DNA of 28,561 nucleotides from an uncultured Collinsella sp. (lineage in GTDB: Bacteria > Actinomycetota > Coriobacteriia > Coriobacteriales > Coriobacteriaceae). The stretch's first letter is position 1. Each line of letters starts with the position of its first letter. Of this stretch, positions 14,757-22,601 are shown piece after piece. Below the pieces are notes generated by a model that was not told where the DNA came from, did no database searches, and saw nothing but the letters and a program-made list of their open reading frames with translations. The position numbers were made by a program, and so were the translations under genes. The stretch covers positions 1 to 28,561 of the forward strand of contig UQHQ01000026.1 of assembly GCA_900540945.1 (NCBI GenBank), written 5' to 3'.

Positions 14757-16538
14757 ATGACGAGCACCGAAATCGACGAGAAGTTCATGCGCGAGGCGCT
14801 GGCCGAGGCGCGCGCCGCCGCTGCGGTGGGCGAGGTACCGATTGGCGCCGTGGTAGTGCGCGCGGGCGAGATTGTCGCGAGGGCGCATAATCGCCGAGAA
14901 CTCGACCAGGACCCTGCGGCGCATGCCGAGTTTTCGGCCCTGTGCGCTGCCGCTCGGTTGCTCGGTCGTTGGCGCCTTTCCGATTGCACGGTCTATGTAA
15001 CGCTCGAGCCTTGCTGCATGTGTGCGGGGCTTATGGTCAACGCGCGCGTGGGGCGCTGCGTGTATGGCGCGACTGATGCCAAGGCGGGCGCGCTGGGTTC
15101 GCTGTACGACCTCAATGTCGATTCGCGCCTGAACCATCGATTTAATGTGACCGCCGGCGTGCTGGCAGGCGAGTGCCGCGAGATGCTGAGCGACTATTTT
15201 AGTGGGCTGCGTGGCGCCGATGGCGCTGGCTGCGGTTGTGGGACCGATCTTGAGGCGCATGCCGCTCATGCCGAGGCGCTCGCGTGTGCCGAAGATATTG
15301 ACGTTGAGGCGGTCGATTTTGGTCCCGCGTGCCGCCGGCCCCGCCGTGTGCTGTTGGCGATTGATTCCTTTAAGGGCAGCGTTTCGAGCGCGCAGGCGGA
15401 GGAGGCCGTTGCCGAAGGCATGCGCCGTGTGTGGCCCGATGCCGAGTTGAACGCTTTGCCACTGGCAGATGGTGGCGAGGGAACGCTCGATGCCATCGCC
15501 GCATGCGGCGGTGAGCTCTCGACCTGCGAGGTTACAGGCCCCTTGGGCGACCGCGTGTCTGCCCGGATGCTGGTGGACGGTGAGCACAAGTCAGCTGTAA
15601 TTGAGATGGCCGAGGCGGCGGGTATTGGGTATTCGTCCTGCATGGAGTCGGCGGCGTTGGCGGCCACAACCTATGGCGTGGGCGAGCTGATGCTCCGTGC
15701 GGTTCGTGCCGGGGTAAAGACGATCTATATTGGTTTGGGCGGCAGTGCCACCAACGATGGCGGCGCCGGCATGCTGCAAGCGTTGGGCGCCCACCTTGTC
15801 GATGAGTGTGGCTGCAATATCGCCCCCGGTCTCGCGGGCCTTGAATACGTGGCGAGTATCGATTTGGTACCGGCGCTTCGGGCGCTGAATGGTGCGCGTG
15901 TCGTGGTGCTTTCCGATGTCGAGAATCCGCTCGTGGGGCGTCGCGGCGCGCTGACAGTGTTCGGTGGGCAGAAGGGTCTGCCGACGGATGACGCTGAGGC
16001 GCTGCGCAGGTACGACAGCTGGATGGTCGGTTACGGCCGCCTGCTCGATGCGGCGATTATCGGGGCGCGGGCTCAGGGACTGTTGCGCGTGCTCGAGGGT
16101 GCACGGACATTTGGCTCGGTGCTCGGTGTGCCCGGTGCCGGTGCCGCCGGCGGCCTGGGCGCCGCGCTGCTAGCGCTCGGTGCGGAGCTATGCTCGGGCG
16201 TGGAGACGGTGCTTGATCTGATTGGGTTTGACGAGCGCGTGCGCGATGCCGACCTGGTCATAACGGGCGAGGGCAATATGGACGAGCAATCCGCCGCCGG
16301 TAAGGCGCCGGTGGGCGTGGCCCGTCGTGCGAAGCGATGTGGCAAGCCGGTGGTCGCCGTCGTGGGCGGTCGTGCTGACAACCTGGATGCGGTGTATGGG
16401 CAGGGCGTCGACCTGGTTTTGCCGGTCTGCCGCAAGCCCATGGGCCTTGAGCTGGCGCTCGATCCCCAGGAAGCCACAACCAACCTCATCTGCGCCGGTG
16501 AAGCCGCCGCCCGATCCTACGACCTCGCCCGTATCTAA
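14757..16538 (+). CDS. tadA: Fusion of tRNA adenosine deaminase (TadA) and glycerate kinase
   Basis: A 593-residue fusion. Residues ~1-155 are TadA, which converts the wobble adenosine of tRNA-Arg(ACG) to inosine: zinc motif HAE near 55 (AAHAEFSAL) with the catalytic Glu, and PCCMC near 84-88. Residues ~155-195 are a linker rich in Ala, Asp, Cys and His. From ~195 the protein is a complete glycerate 2-kinase of the GlxK/GarK family: LLAIDSFKGSVSSAQAEEAV, ALPLADGGEGTLDA, GLGGSATNDGGAGMLQALG, and a C-terminal ITGEGNMDEQS. The two parts have no known functional link; I know tadA and glycerate kinase as separate proteins. The ATG at 14757 follows GGGAAGG. The SRP RNA gene lies downstream, a frequent neighbour of tadA. 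Confidence 0.9.
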   Translation: MTSTEIDEKFMREALAEARAAAAVGEVPIGAVVVRAGEIVARAHNRRELDQDPAAHAEFSALCAAARLLGRWRLSDCTVYVTLEPCCMCAGLMVNARVGRCVYGATDAKAGALGSLYDLNVDSRLNHRFNVTAGVLAGECREMLSDYFSGLRGADGAGCGCGTDLEAHAAHAEALACAEDIDVEAVDFGPACRRPRRVLLAIDSFKGSVSSAQAEEAVAEGMRRVWPDAELNALPLADGGEGTLDAIAACGGELSTCEVTGPLGDRVSARMLVDGEHKSAVIEMAEAAGIGYSSCMESAALAATTYGVGELMLRAVRAGVKTIYIGLGGSATNDGGAGMLQALGAHLVDECGCNIAPGLAGLEYVASIDLVPALRALNGARVVVLSDVENPLVGRRGALTVFGGQKGLPTDDAEALRRYDSWMVGYGRLLDAAIIGARAQGLLRVLEGARTFGSVLGVPGAGAAGGLGAALLALGAELCSGVETVLDLIGFDERVRDADLVITGEGNMDEQSAAGKAPVGVARRAKRCGKPVVAVVGGRADNLDAVYGQGVDLVLPVCRKPMGLELALDPQEATTNLICAGEAAARSYDLARI

Positions 16539-16554
16539 AACCCATCCCCTCGAT

Positions 16555-16623
16555 AAGTTGCGGTGAAATACGGAGTGTTTTTGCCTTTAAGGGGCCAATT
16601 CAGTCCGTATTCCACCGCAACTT
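16555..16623. repeat. Inverted repeat after the tadA fusion
   Basis: Arms 16555-16574 and 16604-16623 pair over 20 bases with one mismatch around a 29-base loop. It begins 17 bases after the stop codon of the fusion gene and may serve as its terminator or 3' structure. Confidence 0.6.
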
Positions 16624-16678
16624 CGAGAATGGCCATTCGAGGTTGGCTGCCTTGGGTCTCGAGCCGGACCGCCTGCCA

Positions 16679-16831
16679 CGAAAGGCGGCCATCTACTACG
16701 TTAAACCGGCCACCCTCGACCATTCCGGGATTTGCAAAAATAAAACCGCAGGTAGAGAGCTTGCCGCTATTCGAAAAAGCACGCTATGGTTGACCCCTGC
16801 GACCAAAACGTAGTAGATGGGCCCTTTTCGT
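16679..16831. repeat. Long inverted repeat with CCATCTACTACGTT arms
   Basis: A perfect 14-bp core (16689-16702 with 16807-16820) extends outwards to ~24 bases with a few mismatches on each side. The ~100 bases between the arms contain no gene I can support. With the repeats at 16555 and 16858, this fills the ~430-base gap between the fusion gene and the SRP RNA. Confidence 0.6.
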
Positions 16832-16857
16832 GGCGCAGCGTCAGACCAGTCTTTTTG

Positions 16858-16921
16858 GAACGGGGCTATTTTGGCTACTTGCCGATCTGATTGCCCGAGT
16901 AGTCAAAAAAGCTCCGTCCCA
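16858..16921. repeat. Imperfect inverted repeat upstream of the SRP RNA
   Basis: Arms 16858-16879 and 16900-16921 match at 18 of 22 bases. It ends ~12 bases before the likely -35 box of the SRP RNA. Confidence 0.45.
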
Positions 16922-16932
16922 AATTAGCCACC

Positions 16933-16961
16933 TTGCCCTGTCGAGCAGGAGCAGGTAAGAT
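16933..16961 (+). promoter_or_regulatory. Promoter of the SRP RNA
   Basis: TTGCCC (16933-16938), a 17-base spacer and TAAGAT (16956-16961). The predicted start near 16968 fits the 5' end of the folded RNA. Confidence 0.55.
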
Positions 16962-16968
16962 ATACCGA

Positions 16969-17086
16969 GCGCCTAGCGCGTTCGATGGGTTCGGATGACG
17001 ACATGTTCCGAATCTGGTCAGGTCCGGAAGGAAGCAGCCATAAGGAGCCTCTGTCGGGCATCCGAATCCATCGAGCGCACGGGCGT
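16969..17086 (+). ncRNA. ffs: Signal recognition particle RNA (4.5S type)
   Basis: The segment carries the near-invariant SRP apical sequence GGTCAGGTCCGGAAGGAAGC followed by AGCCATAAGG, which binds Ffh. The ends pair in a long helix (GTTCGATGGGTTCGGATG near 16980 with CATCCGAATCCATCGAGC near 17059), giving the small hairpin-type RNA without an Alu domain. A T-run at 17086-17091 ends it. With Ffh and FtsY this RNA targets membrane and secreted proteins to the translocon. The exact ends are estimates. In many bacteria tadA, this RNA and dnaX are adjacent; here dnaX does not follow. Confidence 0.95.
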
Positions 17087-17104
17087 TTTTTGGTGCCGCG
17101 ACAT

Positions 17105-17199
17105 GGCCCGGCCGGCGGCGAGGTATTTGGTGTCTCGCTGGTCCTCGGCTTTGCCTGCGGGATCGCTCGACTACCAAACACCTCGCCGCCGGCCGGGCC
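17105..17199. repeat. Long inverted repeat after the SRP RNA
   Basis: Arms 17105-17131 and 17173-17199 match at 26 of 27 bases (GGCCCGGCCGGCGGCGAGGT and on). Imperfect pairing extends outwards to about 17080 and 17220, so the SRP RNA terminator lies inside the outer arm. The inner loop contains TCCTCGG and CCTGCGG, also found in the shoulders of the repeat at 12980-13104. From 17220 to the next gene at 17428 I see only AT-richer sequence with a weak promoter candidate (TTACGC 17355-17360, 17 bases, TACTAT 17378-17383). Confidence 0.7.
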
Positions 17200-17427
17200 C
17201 CGTCGTCCAAAAATCACCCGTAAAGGCGCGTTAATCTGAACAATTCAATCCCTTGTCTAGTGCTGCTCATTGGCTTTGCCAAAACATGTTCGGGCGTTTT
17301 GTCTCTGTGCCTAGTTTCCTGATTGTTTCGGGGGCTTGTTCTGTAACGAGTTGCTTACGCATCTCCAGGGCTCTCCGTACTATCATGAATCAGATTGAAG
17401 AGAGATGATGATAGGGAGCGCCTATAC

Positions 17428-19284
17428 ATGATTGAGCTGCTCAGGCGTTTTGGTGGTAAGTTTCGCCGGTATATGGTGATTGGTCCTGCGTGCAAGCTGA
17501 TCGAAGTGATCTTTGACCTGCTGACGCCGCTGGTGATTGCCCAGATGATCGATAAGGGCATCGGTGCGCACGATGTGAACTCCGTCGTCCACTACGGCAT
17601 GGTACTTGGCGCCATGGCTGTGATCGGCATCTCGTTTACGCTTGTTTGCCAAAAGATGGCGGCGCTGACCTCACAGGGCATGGGTACCGACGTTCGCGGC
17701 ACGCTTTACGAGCACATTAATAAGCTGAGCTACGCCGAGCTCGACCGCTTTGGCACGCCGTCGCTCATCACGCGCATTACCAACGACGTCAACCAGGTGC
17801 AGCTTGCTGTGGCGCTGGGCGTGCGCATGCTCATCCGCTGGCCCTTCTTGGCGGTGGGTTCCATGGTCGCGGCCCTTGCCATCGACCTTAAGCTCGGCAT
17901 CATCTTTTTGATTTGCACGCCCGCCATCGGCCTGGTGTTTTGGTTTGTCATGGCGCGCTGCATCCCGTACTACAAGCAGCTGCAGGCAAAGCTCGACCGC
18001 ATCGCGCTCATTTGCCGCGAGGGGCTTTCGGGCGCCCGCGTGGTCCGGGCGTTTGTGCGCGAGGGTCACGAACGTGAGCGTTTTGCCCAGGCGGCCGATG
18101 ACCAGGCGCGTGTCGCAATCGCGGTGGGCAAGCTCTCGTCGATCCTCAACCCCGTCACGTTTTTGGTGATGAACCTGGGCGTGTGCGCCATCCTGTGGGT
18201 GGGCGGCATCCAGGTCAACGTGGGCGAGCTCACGCAGGGCCAGGTCATGGCATTCGTCAACTACATGACGCAGACCCTGACCTCCATCGTGTATGTCGCC
18301 AACCTGGTCGTGGTCTTTACCAAGGCGAGCGCCAGTGCGTCGCGTCTCAACGAGGTGCTCAATTGCGTGCCGAGCATCACCGACGAGGGCAACCAGCCGG
18401 TTGCGCTGCCCGAGCCGGGCGCACTGGCGGGTGGCGCTGTTCCGGTCCCCGCGCTGAGCTTGAGCCATGCGAGCTTCTCCTTTGGCGCGGGCGCCGCCAA
18501 CGCCGTCAATGACGTGACCCTGGAGCTGCCGCTGGGCAAAACGCTCGGCATTATCGGCGGCACGGGCAGCGGTAAGTCGACGCTCGTCTCGCTCATCCCG
18601 CGCCTGTACGACACGGGCACCGGCAGCGTGAGCGTAATGGGTGCCGACGTGCGCGCCTGGCCGCTCGACCAGCTGCGTCATGTGGTTGCGACTGTTCCGC
18701 AGCGCGCGTCGCTCGTGAGCGGCACGATTCGCAGCAACCTAACCTGGCGCGACGAGTCGGCAACCGATGAGGAGCTGTGGGCGGCGCTCGATATAGCGCA
18801 GGCCAGCGAGTTCGTGCGCAACAAGCCGCAGGGGCTCGGCGCCCCGGTCGAGGCGGGCGGCAAGAACTTCAGCGGTGGCCAGCGCCAGCGCCTGACCATT
18901 GCGCGTGCCCTGGTGGGCTCGCCGCAGATTCTGATTATGGATGACTCCGCCTCGGCGCTCGACTTTAAGACCGATGCAGCGCTTCGCCACGCCATCCGCG
19001 AGCGCAGCGTACGCGGTGCCGCCGCGGGCGGACTCCCGCTAACCACGGTGATCGTGAGCCAGCGCGTCTCGACCGTGCGCGATGCCGACATGATCTGCGT
19101 GCTCGACCACGGCTCGGTCGCGGGCCTGGGTACGCACGACGAGCTGTACGCAAGCTGCCAACTCTATCGCGAGATTTGCCAGTCGCAGCTTCGTCGCGAG
19201 GAGCTCGAGGGTCAGCAGGGGAGCACGACGCCCGCGTCCGCCCCGGCTGCCCCGGCATCCACTTGCGCAAAGGAGGGCTGCTAA
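17428..19284 (+). CDS. ABC exporter half-transporter, degenerate-site subunit (pair 2)
   Basis: A 618-residue half-transporter with six membrane helices (~1-310) and a C-terminal ATPase. Walker A is GGTGSGKST, the signature NFSGGQRQR, and Walker B ILIMDDSASALD, where Asp replaces the catalytic Glu. The switch region reads VIVSQRVST, with Gln for His. It thus has the same two changes as the gene at 6185, whose sequence it resembles along its length. A ~30-residue Ala/Pro/Ser/Thr-rich tail ends in Cys. The ATG at 17428 has GGGAG nine bases upstream; the in-frame TTG at 17395 does not. The partner gene starts immediately after the stop codon (TAAATG). Substrate unknown. Confidence 0.92.
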   Translation: MIELLRRFGGKFRRYMVIGPACKLIEVIFDLLTPLVIAQMIDKGIGAHDVNSVVHYGMVLGAMAVIGISFTLVCQKMAALTSQGMGTDVRGTLYEHINKLSYAELDRFGTPSLITRITNDVNQVQLAVALGVRMLIRWPFLAVGSMVAALAIDLKLGIIFLICTPAIGLVFWFVMARCIPYYKQLQAKLDRIALICREGLSGARVVRAFVREGHERERFAQAADDQARVAIAVGKLSSILNPVTFLVMNLGVCAILWVGGIQVNVGELTQGQVMAFVNYMTQTLTSIVYVANLVVVFTKASASASRLNEVLNCVPSITDEGNQPVALPEPGALAGGAVPVPALSLSHASFSFGAGAANAVNDVTLELPLGKTLGIIGGTGSGKSTLVSLIPRLYDTGTGSVSVMGADVRAWPLDQLRHVVATVPQRASLVSGTIRSNLTWRDESATDEELWAALDIAQASEFVRNKPQGLGAPVEAGGKNFSGGQRQRLTIARALVGSPQILIMDDSASALDFKTDAALRHAIRERSVRGAAAGGLPLTTVIVSQRVSTVRDADMICVLDHGSVAGLGTHDELYASCQLYREICQSQLRREELEGQQGSTTPASAPAAPASTCAKEGC

Positions 19285-21144
19285 ATGAATCCGTATACTT
19301 CTTCCGGTTCGGTCGCCACGATGACGGCCAACGTGTCCGGCAACGATAACCTCAACGACCTGGGCGACGGTCCGCGCCAGCCCGGCGACCCCGAGCGTTA
19401 CCCCGTAGGCGCGGTAACTCGCCGTCTGCTGGGCTACGTCCGTCCGCATCGCATTTCGTTTACGGCGTCGTTTGTGAGCGCCGCCATCTCGGTGGTCTTG
19501 CAACTCTATACGCCCATCATCATCGGCGAAGGCATCGACCTCATCGTTGCCGCCGGACAGGTGGACTTTGACGTGCTGCTGCCGCTCGTTACCAAGCTCG
19601 CGATTGTCGTGGTGGGCGCGGCGGCCTTCCAGTGGCTGCAGGGCTACTGCGTCAACCGTCTGTCCTACGAGACGGTGCGCGACATGCGCGTGGAGGCGAG
19701 CGACAAGCTCAGCCGCATGCCGCTCAGCTTTATCGACGGCCATGCCCACGGCGACCTTATGAGCCGCGTGGTCAACGACGTCGATCAGGTGGGTGACGGC
19801 CTGCTACAGGGCTTTACGCAGCTCTTTACCGGTGTCATCACCATCGTTGGCACGCTCGCGTTTATGCTCTCCATCAACCTGACCATGACGCTTGTGGTGG
19901 TGCTCGTCACGCCGCTTTCCATCTTTGCGGCCGGTGCCATCGCCAAGCTTTCCAATAAGAGCTTTACGGCCCAGCAGCGCATCCAGGGCCAGCTCGGCGG
20001 TCATATCGAGGAGTATGTGGGTGAGCAAAAGCTCGTGGACGCCTTCGCCTACGGCCCGCACGCTCAACAGCGCTTCGATGTCCTCAACGCCGAGCTCTAT
20101 ACGGCGGGCGAGCGCGCGCAGTTTATGGGTTCGCTTTCCAACCCCGGCACGCGCTTTATCAATAACATCATCTACGCCGTGGTCGCCGTGATCGGCTGCG
20201 CGGGCGTGATCACGGGCGTGCCTGCGGCGCTCACGGTGGGCGGCGTGCAGATCTTCCTGTCCTACGCCAACCAGTACACTAAGCCGTTCAACGAGGTCAC
20301 GAACGTCATCACGCAGATCCAGACCGCGTACGCCTCGGCGCGCCGCATGTTCGCGCTGCTCGACGCGCGCGAGCAGGAGCCCGACGCTGCGGATGCCATT
20401 GAGCTCGCCGCCCCGAAGGGCGAGGTTTCGTTTGAGCATGTGGACTTTAGCTATGTGCCCGGCCGCAAACTGCTGCAGGATATCTGCATCGATGCCAAGC
20501 CCGGTATGCGCTTTGCCCTCGTAGGTCCCACGGGCTGTGGCAAGACGACGCTCATCAACCTGCTACTGCGCTTTTACGATATCGATGCTGGGCGCATCGC
20601 GGTCGATGGTCGCTCCTCGCATGACTACACGCGTGCGAGCCTGCGCCGCGCCTTTGGCATGGTGCTGCAGGACACCTGGCTGTTCGAGGGCACGGTGGCC
20701 CAGAACATTGCCTACGGTTGCCCCGATGCCACGCGCGAGCAGATTGTCGAGGCCGCCAAGCGCGCTCATGCGCATAAGTTTATCGTGCAGCTGCCAGGCG
20801 GTTACGATACGGTGATCGGCGAGGACGGCGGCACGTTTAGCCAGGGTCAAAAACAGCTGCTGTGCATCGCGCGCGTCATGCTCACCGATCCGGCGATTCT
20901 GCTGCTGGACGAGGCAACGTCGAGCATCGATACGCGTACCGAGCTGCAAGTGCAGGCGGCATTCGACGAGCTCATGGCTGGCCGCACGAGCTTTGTCGTA
21001 GCACACCGCCTGTCGACGATTCGCAACGCCGATTGCATCCTGGTCATGCGCGATGGCGAGATTATCGAGCGCGGCACGCACGATGAGCTGCTCGCGGCAG
21101 GCGGCTTCTACGCCGAACTCTACCGCAGCCAATTCGCCCAGTGA
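19285..21144 (+). CDS. ABC exporter half-transporter, catalytic subunit (pair 2)
   Basis: A 619-residue partner. A ~45-residue polar N-terminus precedes the six-helix membrane domain. The ATPase domain has Walker A GPTGCGKTT, Walker B AILLLDEATSSID with the catalytic Glu, and an intact switch His (VVAHRLST). The signature is TFSQGQKQ instead of LSGGQ, complementary to the degenerate site of the first subunit. The ATG at 19285 directly follows the upstream stop codon, with AAGGAGG nine bases before it, so the two are made in equal amounts. Unlike pair 1, this operon has no regulator gene beside it. Confidence 0.92.
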   Translation: MNPYTSSGSVATMTANVSGNDNLNDLGDGPRQPGDPERYPVGAVTRRLLGYVRPHRISFTASFVSAAISVVLQLYTPIIIGEGIDLIVAAGQVDFDVLLPLVTKLAIVVVGAAAFQWLQGYCVNRLSYETVRDMRVEASDKLSRMPLSFIDGHAHGDLMSRVVNDVDQVGDGLLQGFTQLFTGVITIVGTLAFMLSINLTMTLVVVLVTPLSIFAAGAIAKLSNKSFTAQQRIQGQLGGHIEEYVGEQKLVDAFAYGPHAQQRFDVLNAELYTAGERAQFMGSLSNPGTRFINNIIYAVVAVIGCAGVITGVPAALTVGGVQIFLSYANQYTKPFNEVTNVITQIQTAYASARRMFALLDAREQEPDAADAIELAAPKGEVSFEHVDFSYVPGRKLLQDICIDAKPGMRFALVGPTGCGKTTLINLLLRFYDIDAGRIAVDGRSSHDYTRASLRRAFGMVLQDTWLFEGTVAQNIAYGCPDATREQIVEAAKRAHAHKFIVQLPGGYDTVIGEDGGTFSQGQKQLLCIARVMLTDPAILLLDEATSSIDTRTELQVQAAFDELMAGRTSFVVAHRLSTIRNADCILVMRDGEIIERGTHDELLAAGGFYAELYRSQFAQ

Positions 21145-21151
21145 GCAAGCC

Positions 21152-21186
21152 CGTGGGGCAAATGAACTAGGTTTGTTTGCCCCACG
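21152..21186 (+). terminator. Hairpin after ABC pair 2
   Basis: A perfect 11-bp stem CGTGGGGCAAA (21152-21162 with 21176-21186). A second, shorter stem TGGGGGC/GCCCCCA (21198-21204 with 21223-21229) follows. Neither has a T-run, but the position after the operon stop suggests a termination zone. Confidence 0.5.
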
Positions 21187-21265
21187 TCTCAACTATTTGG
21201 GGGCTTACACCGCGGACGTTTTGCCCCCATCGGTGTCGCCCATGTCGCCAATCGACAGACGGTGG

Positions 21266-21293
21266 TTTACATCTGTCACGTAAGTACTAAGAT
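21266..21293 (+). promoter_or_regulatory. Promoter of the flavodoxin-like gene
   Basis: TTTACA (21266-21271), a 16-base spacer and TAAGAT (21288-21293). This predicts transcription from about 21300, some 48 bases before the chosen start codon. Confidence 0.55.
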
Positions 21294-21347
21294 ATTCATC
21301 TAAAATAAATTGCATTAGTGGCTTTGGTTTTGGGGGAAACGAGCAAC

Positions 21348-21905
21348 GTGACTATGACATGCTCTTTGGTGGTCAACAGCAAGAGCGGTAATACCAGGAT
21401 GGTTTCGGGCGCAATCAAGCGTGCCCTACAGGCTGCAGGCGTCGAGTTTATTCACGCTGCCGCGTTGAGCGACGATGCGGACGCAGATCAGGTTGCGCGC
21501 GAGGCGCAGGGTGCCTGCGCTGCCGATACGGTGCTCGTTGGCTTTTGGTGCGACAAGGGCGCATGCACGCCTTCGGTCGCGGCGTTGCTCTCCGCCTTGC
21601 ACGGCAAGCGCGTCTTTCTGTTTGGTACCTGCGGTTTTGGTGCCGATCAGAGCTATTACCAGCAGATTATTGATCGCGTAACTTCCAATTTGGCTGGGGA
21701 TGCCGAGCTGGTGGGCTGGGTAATGTGCCAGGGCAAGATGGGCCCCGCGGTCAAGCAGCGCTACGAGGCCATGCTCGAGCAAGATCCCGACAATGTCCGC
21801 TTTAAGATGCTGCTCGATAACTGGGTCGCCGCAAAGGATCACCCCACCAAGGAAGATCTGGACAACATGGCTGCAGCCGCCAAAAAGGCCGTGCTGGGGG
21901 AGTAG
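21348..21905 (+). CDS. Flavodoxin-family protein
   Basis: A 185-residue flavodoxin-like protein. The FMN phosphate-binding loop NSKSGNTRMV follows the first beta strand (SLVV), as the fold requires. DTVLVGFWCDKGACTPSV is the second flavin loop, and KRVFLFGTCGFGAD the third. The C-terminal ~60 residues are helical and charged. Such proteins carry electrons or act as FMN-dependent reductases in anaerobes; the partner is unknown. The GTG at 21348 has GGGGGAAA eight bases upstream; an ATG two codons later and a GTG at 21318 are alternatives. The stop codon is followed within 45 bases by a large structured stem-loop that may also end the transcript. Confidence 0.82.
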   Translation: MTMTCSLVVNSKSGNTRMVSGAIKRALQAAGVEFIHAAALSDDADADQVAREAQGACAADTVLVGFWCDKGACTPSVAALLSALHGKRVFLFGTCGFGADQSYYQQIIDRVTSNLAGDAELVGWVMCQGKMGPAVKQRYEAMLEQDPDNVRFKMLLDNWVAAKDHPTKEDLDNMAAAAKKAVLGE

Positions 21906-21947
21906 CTCCCATCGCTGACGGCGGTCGGTCCATCTTTCTAAATGAAA

Positions 21948-22076
21948 CGTCCTCCCGGGCGTCGGGGCACGAAGTTCCCTGCTCTACAGTCCTGCGCAAG
22001 ACGAAGGCCACATTAAGTGGCCTTCTTTGCGTGCGGAACTCGCGATGAACTTCGTGCCCCGCCGTCCGGGAGGACG
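21948..22076 (-). repeat. Structured stem-loop element, left copy
   Basis: Outer arms 21948-21977 and 22047-22076 match at 28 of 30 bases. An inner hairpin (22003-22011 with 22017-22025) has, on the minus strand, the loop TTAAT closed by CAC/GTG. The unpaired shoulders on the minus strand read CATCGCGAGTTCCGCACG and GCAGGACTGT..AGCAGGGA. These are nearly identical to the element at 27325-27455 on the plus strand, while the stems differ and stay paired. Function unknown: a structured RNA, a terminator or a cassette end are possible. Confidence 0.8.
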
Positions 22077-22136
22077 CCTCTTTATTGATGGGAGGCCTGA
22101 TAGGTCGATGGTTCCGTGCCCGGATGCGTCCAAAGT

Positions 22137-22584
22137 GGGACGGGCTTTCCGGATGGGCAGGCTTTCGGAAAATGCGTCCCGGAATTTGCCTTTGGAATGG
22201 GACGTAGTTTCCCGTTGAGGTGCTTTGCGGAAAGTGCATCCCACTCTGGGCGGTCGAAGTGGGACACACTTTCCCAAAGGCGCTCCAACGGGAAATTGCG
22301 TCCCATTATTCGGTCAAGAAACGGGATGCATTTTCCCAATGAGAGCAAAACCGGAAAATGCATCCCACAATCAGCCCTCAAAGTGGGACGCCGTTTCCCA
22401 ATGAGGCTCAAGCGGAAAATGCATCCCGGAATTTGCGCTCAAAGTGGGATGCGGTTTCCGGTTGAGGGTCTAAGGGGAAAATGCGTCCCAGAATCGACGC
22501 TTGAAATGGGATGCAGTTTCCCGATGAGGCACTCGACGGAAAATACATCCCAGAAATGGCCTTTGAGCTGGGATAAGATTTCCG
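22137..22584. repeat. Left array of alternating inverted 15-bp motifs, 62-bp period
   Basis: The motif GGGAYGCAnTTTCCS occurs forward at 22137, 22199, 22261, 22323, 22385, 22446, 22508 and 22570, and reversed at 22166, 22228, 22290, 22352, 22413, 22475 and 22537. The period is 62 bp (61 twice), with 29 bases from forward to reverse and 33 from reverse to forward. Each forward/reverse pair can fold into a hairpin with a ~14-base loop resembling AATGAGGCTCAAC. The array fills most of the 800-base gap between the flavodoxin gene and the giant surface-protein gene. It is not coding: the period is not a multiple of three. Confidence 0.88.
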
Positions 22585-22601
22585 CGGCATCTCGGATTCT
22601 C

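Noticed and set aside
16535..16723. A 62-codon minus-strand frame after the tadA fusion
   Set aside because: It is read through two inverted repeats and has no ribosome site or family resemblance.
22137..22584. CRISPR array
   Set aside because: The motifs alternate in orientation, are only ~15 bp and vary in the centre; the spacers resemble each other; and no cas gene is present.
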